Shown here one piece after another: positions 7,660-11,624 of a stretch of DNA of 11,624 nt. The stretch lies in contig NZ_JBKHAQ010000090.1 in assembly GCF_046542825.1 (NCBI RefSeq), positions 1 to 11,624 of the forward strand, written 5' to 3'. Both the position numbers and the translations under genes were made by a program. How positions within the stretch are numbered: position 1 is the stretch's first letter; every line of letters starts with the position of its first letter. The notes below the pieces were generated by a model. That model was not told the origin of the DNA. It did no database searches and saw nothing but the letters and a program-made list of their open reading frames with translations. This stretch comes from Rhodosalinus sp046542825 (GTDB lineage Bacteria > Pseudomonadota > Alphaproteobacteria > Rhodobacterales > Rhodobacteraceae).

Positions 7660-7697
7660 CCGGGGGCGCTGCCCCCGGACCCCCGGGGTATTGGGGG
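7660..7697. repeat. GC-rich hairpin element after icd, REP-like or terminator-like
   Basis: A perfect 8-base stem, CCGGGGGC (7660-7667) with GCCCCCGG (7671-7678), closes a 3-base loop. It is followed by CCCCGGGG (7681-7688) and TATTGGGGG (7689-7697). The layout (GC hairpin, then CCCCGGGGTATT) resembles a short extragenic repeat that I recall as common between genes in Rhodobacteraceae genomes; this is from memory and was not searched. It may stop or stabilise the icd transcript. There is no clear run of T after the stem, so a classical intrinsic terminator is not certain. Only one copy is seen in this window. Confidence 0.5.
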
Positions 7698-7753
7698 ACC
7701 ATTGAAAGGGCGGGCGCGCGGCGGGGACCGGGCGTCCGCACGAGGAGGCGGCG

Positions 7754-8374
7754 ATGCAGCTTCTTTCCACCCCGCCGCCCGACCGGCACACGCCGCTCGA
7801 GGATGCGCAGGGGCTGATCGTCGGCGCGGTCATGGTGGCACTGGCGGTGCTGATGCTGCGGGCGGGCGATCTCGTGACGGGGCAGATCGCTGGGCTGGCG
7901 CTGGTGGTGAGCTACCCGACGGCCTGGCCCTTCGGCGCGGTCTTCTTCGTGCTCAACCTGCCCTTCTACGGGCTTGCGATCCGGCAGCTGGGCTGGCGCT
8001 TTACCATCAAGACCTTCGCCGCCGTCGCGCTGATGAGCGCGCTGGTCGAGGCGCTGGCGCTTGCCGTGCCGCTGGGCGCGGTGCCCGCGCCGGTGGCGGC
8101 CGTGCTCTTCGGCGTGCTGGCGGGCTCCGGCCTGCTCACGCTCTTCCGGCACGGCGCCACGCTGGGCGGGGTCGGGATCGTCGCGCTCTGGCTGCAGGAC
8201 CGCGGCACGATGAAGGCGGGGCAGGTGCAGCTGATCTTCGATCTCGGCGTCTTCGCGCTGGCGCTGGCGCTCTTTCCCTGGCCGGTGGTGCTCTGGTCGC
8301 TGGTGGGCGCGGCGATCCTCAACACGATCATCACCGTCAACCACCGCCGCGACCGCTACATCGCGCGCTCGTGA
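7754..8374 (+). CDS. YitT-family integral membrane protein
   Basis: This is a 206-residue inner-membrane protein with about five to six hydrophobic helices (roughly 18-37, 43-56, 59-76, 86-108, 111-131 and 157-185). The N-terminal HTPLEDAQGLIVGAVMVALA, the AWPFGAVFFVLNLPFYGLAI stretch (57-76), GWRFTIKTF (80-88) and the FRHGATLGGVGI loop (131-142) match the membrane domain of YitT/DUF161-type proteins. The C-terminal soluble DUF2179 domain found in the Bacillus members is absent, as is usual for short proteobacterial forms. The transport or other function of this family is not established. AGGAGG at 7743-7748 precedes the ATG by 5 bases. The gene lies between the icd hairpin and a candidate promoter for the next operon, so it is probably a single-gene unit. 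Confidence 0.85.
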   Translation: MQLLSTPPPDRHTPLEDAQGLIVGAVMVALAVLMLRAGDLVTGQIAGLALVVSYPTAWPFGAVFFVLNLPFYGLAIRQLGWRFTIKTFAAVALMSALVEALALAVPLGAVPAPVAAVLFGVLAGSGLLTLFRHGATLGGVGIVALWLQDRGTMKAGQVQLIFDLGVFALALALFPWPVVLWSLVGAAILNTIITVNHRRDRYIARS

Positions 8375-8395
8375 GCCTTGCCGCAGGGGAAGCGT

Positions 8396-8423
8396 TTGGC
8401 GCGCGGCGGCGCTGCGCTATCCT
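8396..8423 (+). promoter_or_regulatory. Candidate sigma-70-type promoter of the iorAB-like operon
   Basis: TTGGCG (8396-8401) and TATCCT (8418-8423) are separated by 16 bases. Each matches the bacterial consensus at four of six positions. The pair sits in the 78-base gap between the YitT-type gene and the 2Fe-2S subunit gene, 29 bases before its ATG. A purine-rich ribosome binding region AGAGGGGGAG is at about 8436-8445. Confidence 0.4.
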
Positions 8424-8452
8424 CATGCAGGCGGAAGAGGGGGAGTGCGCGC

Positions 8453-8914
8453 ATGGAACTGCGGGTCAACGGGCAGACCCATGAGGTCGATGTCGAGGAG
8501 GACATGCCCCTCCTTTGGGTGCTCAGGGACGAACTGGGGCTGACCGGCACGAAATACGGCTGCGGCATCGCGCAATGCGGCGCCTGCACCGTGCATCTCG
8601 ACGGTGTGGCGGTGCTGTCGTGCCAGACCTGGGCGGGTGACGCCGCGGGCGCGGAGATCACCACCATCGAGGGACTGGGCACGCCCGAGGAACCGCATCC
8701 CGTGCAGGCCGCCTGGATCGAGGCACAGGTCGCGCAGTGCGGCTACTGCCAGCCGGGCCAGATCATGCAGGCGGCGAGCTTCCTGCGCGAGGTGCCGGAG
8801 CCCTCGGACCGGGACATCGACGAAGCGATGGGCGGGAACCTCTGCCGCTGCGCGACCTATCCGCGCCTGCGCGCGGCAGTGCGCGACGCGGCGGCGCGGC
8901 TGCGTGAGGCCTGA
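8453..8914 (+). CDS. iorA: 2Fe-2S subunit of a molybdenum hydroxylase (isoquinoline 1-oxidoreductase alpha-like)
   Basis: This 153-residue electron-transfer subunit carries two [2Fe-2S] clusters. The ferredoxin-like N-terminal domain has CGIAQCGAC with Cys37, Cys42, Cys45 and the fourth ligand Cys57. The helical C-terminal domain has CGYCQPGQIM (Cys96, Cys99) and NLCRCATY (Cys131, Cys133). All eight cysteine ligands are present, and the length is normal for two-subunit enzymes of the xanthine oxidase family. It would pass electrons from the molybdenum centre in the large subunit to an external acceptor. The ATG at 8453 is preferred over an in-frame upstream ATG at 8378 because the domain begins at once (MELRVNGQTHEVDVEE) and a ribosome binding site lies just before it. 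It has no export signal; export would occur as a complex with the Tat-bearing large subunit. The symbol is by family; the substrate is not known. Confidence 0.93.
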   Translation: MELRVNGQTHEVDVEEDMPLLWVLRDELGLTGTKYGCGIAQCGACTVHLDGVAVLSCQTWAGDAAGAEITTIEGLGTPEEPHPVQAAWIEAQVAQCGYCQPGQIMQAASFLREVPEPSDRDIDEAMGGNLCRCATYPRLRAAVRDAAARLREA

Positions 8915-8917
8915 GCG

Positions 8918-11161
8918 ATGGCGAGCATCGGCAAGATCGCGCGGCGCAGCTTCCTCGTCGGCAGCGTGGCCGTGGCGGGCGGTGTCGCCTTCGGCTACTG
9001 GCGGTACCGTGCGCCCTATCCCAACCCGCTGGAGCCCGGCGAAGGCGCGGTGGCGCTGAACCCCTGGGTGGTGATCGACGGCGAAGGTGTGACGCTGATC
9101 ACCCCGCGTGCCGACAAGGGACAGGGCGCGGTGCAGGTGCAGGCGGCACTGCTGGCCGAGGAGCTGGACGTGGACCCGGCCGAGGTGCGCACAAGCTTCG
9201 GCCCGCCGGCGCCGGTCTACTACAACTCGGAGGTGGTTTCCGAGGGGATGCCGGTCGCGGCCAGCGACGACGGCATCATCGCGCGCCTCATGCGCGGGGG
9301 CGTCAGCGACGCGGCGGGGAAATTCCTTGGCATGCAGGTCACCGGGGGCTCGACCACGGTGCCAGACGGCTACGAGAAGCTGCGCCGCGCGGGTGCCGTG
9401 GCGCGCGAGACGCTGAAGCGGGCAGCCGCCGCGCGAACGGGAACCGATGTCGCGGAGCTGCGCACGGACGCCGGTCAGGTGGTCCTGCCCGACGGGACGG
9501 CCATCCCCTATTCCGATCTGGCCTCCGAGGCGGCGGAGGTCGAGGCGCCGGATTTCGTGGCCCTGCGCGATCCCTCGGAATGGCGCATCCTGGGCCAGGC
9601 GGTGCAGCGCATCGACATGGCCGCCAAATGCACCGGCACGCAGGACTTCGGCATCGACCACAGGCAGGAGGGCTTGCTTCACGCCACCGTGCGCACCCAT
9701 CCCGGCTGGGGCGACAGCGTGGCCGCCATCGACAGCCGCGAGGCCGAAGGAATGCGCGGCGTGGAGCGCATCGTGCAGATCACCGGCGGCGTGGGGGTGA
9801 TCGCCGACAACACCTGGCGCGCGATGCGCGCGGCAGAGGCGGTGCGGATCGACTGGGGCCCCTCGCCCATCGCCGAGAGCTCGGACGCGATGTGGGACGA
9901 ATTCGCCGGCTCCTTCACCGACGACCGCCGCGACAGCCGCTTCAAGGACGAGGGCGACGTCGAGGCGGCGCTGGAGGGCGCCGAGGTGCTGGAGGCTGAG
10001 TATCGCGTCCCCTTCCTCGCGCATGCCCCGCTCGAGCCGATGAACGCCACCGTGCAGGTCGGCGGCGACCGGGTGGACGTCTGGACCGGCACGCAGATCC
10101 CGCGCTTCGTGCAGGATCATGTGGCCGAGATCGTGGGCGTTCGGCCCGGGCAGGTGCATGTTCACAACATGATGATCGGCGGCAGCTTCGGTCACCGGCT
10201 CGAGGATCTGCATGTCCGGCAGGCGGCCGAGGTGGCGATGCGCGTGCCGGGCCGGCCGGTCAAGATGACCTGGAGCCGGGAAGAGGACATGGCGCACGAT
10301 TTCCCCCGCACCATGCAGCTTGCCCGGATGCGCGGCGCGGTGCGCGACGGCCGGGTCGAGGCCTACGACCTCTCCATCGCCGCGCATTCGACCATGGCAA
10401 GCCAGGGCCCGCGCTCGGGCATACCGGCCTCCGGTCCCGATGTCGCCATCGTCGCGGGGGCATGGGATCAGCCCTTCGCCATCCCCAACTACCGCGTCAC
10501 GGGCTATCGCGTGCCGGGCGGCGTGCCGGTGTCGTCCTGGCGCTCGGTCGGAGCCTCGGGCAATGGCTTCCTGCACGACGGCTTCCTGGACGAGCTGATC
10601 CATGCCGCCGGCGCCGACCCGCTGGAAGAGCGCATCCGCCTGTGCCGGCACGCGCCCTCGCGCCGGGTGCTGGAGGCGCTGGGCGAGATGTGCGGCTGGG
10701 ACGGGCCGACGCCCGGCGAGGGCCGCGGGCGCGGCGTGGCCTACTGTCTGTCCTTCGGCGTGCCCACGGCCGAGGTGGTCGAGGTGACGGCCACCGGGGA
10801 CGGCATCCGCATCGACGCCGTCTACATCGCGGCAGAGGTCGGCCGCGTGCTCGACCCGGTGAACTTCGAGGCGCAGATGACCGGCGGCGCGCTCTTCGGG
10901 CTGGGGCACGCGATGTTCTCGGAACTCACCTTCGCGGGGCACCGGGTGGAGCAGCGCAACTACGATCTCTACGAGACGCTGCGCCTGCCTCAGGTGCCCA
11001 GGGTGATCGAGGCCCGCGCGCTGGAGACGACGGAGGAGATCCGCGGCATCGGCGAGCCGCCCGTGCCGCCCGCCGCCCCCGCGCTCGCCAACGCGATCTT
11101 CGCCGCGACGGGGCAGCGGCTGCGCGAGATGCCGTTCTCGAAGTCGGTGCGTTTCGTCTGA
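8918..11161 (+). CDS. iorB: Molybdopterin-binding large subunit of a molybdenum hydroxylase (isoquinoline 1-oxidoreductase beta-like)
   Basis: This is a 747-residue catalytic subunit of the xanthine oxidase family, IorB/aldehyde dehydrogenase type, that would hydroxylate an aldehyde or N-heterocycle at a molybdenum cofactor. A twin-arginine signal is visible at the start (ARRSFLVGS, Arg9-Arg10, then a hydrophobic stretch to about 26), so the folded enzyme is probably exported to the periplasm. The cofactor motif GGSFGHR is at 421-427, GRGVAYC at 604-610, and the C-terminal GIGEPPVPPAAPALANA carries the expected active-site glutamate at Glu713. The ATG follows the small-subunit stop by 3 bases, so the two genes form an operon. 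The family usually hands electrons to a c-type cytochrome when no FAD subunit exists; no such gene, and no XdhC-like maturation factor, is in the window. The enzyme type is firm; the substrate is not. Confidence 0.93.
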   Translation: MASIGKIARRSFLVGSVAVAGGVAFGYWRYRAPYPNPLEPGEGAVALNPWVVIDGEGVTLITPRADKGQGAVQVQAALLAEELDVDPAEVRTSFGPPAPVYYNSEVVSEGMPVAASDDGIIARLMRGGVSDAAGKFLGMQVTGGSTTVPDGYEKLRRAGAVARETLKRAAAARTGTDVAELRTDAGQVVLPDGTAIPYSDLASEAAEVEAPDFVALRDPSEWRILGQAVQRIDMAAKCTGTQDFGIDHRQEGLLHATVRTHPGWGDSVAAIDSREAEGMRGVERIVQITGGVGVIADNTWRAMRAAEAVRIDWGPSPIAESSDAMWDEFAGSFTDDRRDSRFKDEGDVEAALEGAEVLEAEYRVPFLAHAPLEPMNATVQVGGDRVDVWTGTQIPRFVQDHVAEIVGVRPGQVHVHNMMIGGSFGHRLEDLHVRQAAEVAMRVPGRPVKMTWSREEDMAHDFPRTMQLARMRGAVRDGRVEAYDLSIAAHSTMASQGPRSGIPASGPDVAIVAGAWDQPFAIPNYRVTGYRVPGGVPVSSWRSVGASGNGFLHDGFLDELIHAAGADPLEERIRLCRHAPSRRVLEALGEMCGWDGPTPGEGRGRGVAYCLSFGVPTAEVVEVTATGDGIRIDAVYIAAEVGRVLDPVNFEAQMTGGALFGLGHAMFSELTFAGHRVEQRNYDLYETLRLPQVPRVIEARALETTEEIRGIGEPPVPPAAPALANAIFAATGQRLREMPFSKSVRFV

Positions 11162-11290
11162 GGTGGCCGAAGGCGCCGGGTGTTTGCCGGCTGGCGAATG
11201 CTCGACAGCTTGGCACTGCTCGGCCCGCAGTGGCGCGGATTTCGCGTTAGAGGCAGGAGAACGCCGCGGAGGTTCGATGTCCAGTCCGGT
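11162..11290. other. Non-coding gap between iorB and the transposase remnant
   Basis: These 129 bases hold no supported gene. A TA dinucleotide at 11248-11249 could be an old IS630 target site, since that family inserts at TA, but the other element end is outside the window. No clear terminator is seen after iorB. Confidence 0.4.
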
Positions 11291-11624
11291 TCATCCGGAG
11301 AGCACGGAACCGGCCACTACGGGCTTGCCCCCCTGATCCCAACGGCCTTGGCCTTTGACCGCATTGGCATATTCTCGTGTGGCAGTCGAGCGCAGGATGG
11401 CGGTGTCGTTGGCGAAGAATTTCCGGGCAGCGCATCATCGCGCGCCGATGTCCTCGCCGGTTTCGAACTCGGAAATGGCGAGGCGGTTGGTGCGCAGGCG
11501 GGGCCAAACTTCTCGATGGGATCGAGTTCCTGGACATATGGCGGCACCGGCAGGAGGGTGAGCCAGTCGGGCACCTTCGGGGCTTTTGGACCCCCGCCAG
11601 CCGGCGCGGTCACGGACGAAACGG
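11291..11624 (-). pseudogene. IS630-family transposase, decayed C-terminal remnant (cut by window edge)
   Basis: On the minus strand the end of an IS630-type DDE transposase can be pieced together across two frames. The first frame begins DRAGWRGSK at about 11611-11585, the family's D-x-AGWH-type motif. A second frame then carries VPDWLTLLPVPPYVQELDPIEK at about 11574-11509, the family's LLPLPPYSPELNPVE region with the catalytic glutamate. The first frame resumes with EVWPRLRTNRLAISEFETGEDIGAR. It hits an in-frame TGA at 11435-11437, then continues as CAARKFFANDTAILRSTATR and onward to a final stop at 11291-11293, matching the usual C-terminus. Two shifts plus a stop make it non-functional. 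The N-terminal part lies beyond the window. No terminal inverted repeat could be verified. Confidence 0.78.

Noticed and set aside
8423..10942. An 839-codon open frame on the minus strand across the iorAB genes
   Set aside because: It is the antisense shadow of two strongly supported genes in GC-rich DNA. Its translation is Arg/His/Ala-rich with no recognisable domain.
11500..11600. Programmed ribosomal frameshifting in the IS630 transposase
   Set aside because: Some IS630 members use a frameshift between their two reading frames, but here two opposite shifts lie within the catalytic C-terminus and an in-frame TGA follows, so decay is the simpler reading.
1..11624. CRISPR array, tRNA, rRNA or prophage genes
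   Set aside because: No spaced direct repeats, cloverleaf-like tRNA ends, rRNA stretches or phage structural motifs were seen on reading both strands.

Overview
The window looks like chromosomal DNA of an alphaproteobacterium, most likely of the Rhodobacteraceae (Rhodobacter/Paracoccus/Roseobacter group). The signs are a very GC-rich composition with GC-rich third codon positions, tightly packed same-strand genes with ATGA overlaps, an alphaproteobacterial-type NADP isocitrate dehydrogenase, a YejA-like binding protein, and a GC-rich hairpin followed by a CCCCGGGGTATT-like string of a kind common between genes in that family. The assignment is inference from the proteins. No rRNA gene or other taxonomic marker is present.

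Layout, all intact genes on the + strand. (1) 166-2108: a periplasmic peptide-type ABC solute-binding protein, overlapped by a 39-residue entericidin-like lipoprotein. (2) 2162-2506: a small acidic CsbD-like protein. (3) 2549-5059: a tight three-gene chain with overlapping ends, made of a CoA-ligase-type adenylate-forming enzyme, a FrnE-like DsbA-fold oxidoreductase and a two-helix potassium channel. A Bcr/CflA-like MFS exporter (5117-6334) follows closely. (4) 6435-7652: icd, the TCA-cycle isocitrate dehydrogenase, with its own candidate promoter and a GC hairpin element after it. (5) 7754-8374: a YitT-family membrane protein. (6) 8453-11161: a two-gene operon for a periplasmic molybdenum hydroxylase of the IorAB (isoquinoline 1-oxidoreductase-like) type, made of a 2Fe-2S subunit and a Tat-exported molybdopterin subunit. 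(7) 11291-11624: on the minus strand, the decayed C-terminal end of an IS630-family transposase, broken by two frame changes and an in-frame TGA and cut off by the window edge.

The genes do not form one pathway. Most are housekeeping or general accessory functions: peptide uptake, envelope lipoprotein, acyl activation, thiol chemistry, ion flux, efflux, central carbon metabolism and periplasmic oxidation. The IorAB pair is the most specialised function. It lacks an FAD subunit, a cytochrome partner and dedicated maturation genes inside the window. The IS630 remnant marks the right edge as a site of past insertion.

I found no CRISPR array, phage genes, tRNA, rRNA or defence island. I do not see convincing evidence for a wholly new biological system. 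The most interesting leads are the transposase wreck, the tiny coupled lipoprotein gene, the hairpin over the ligase start, and the partnerless molybdoenzyme.
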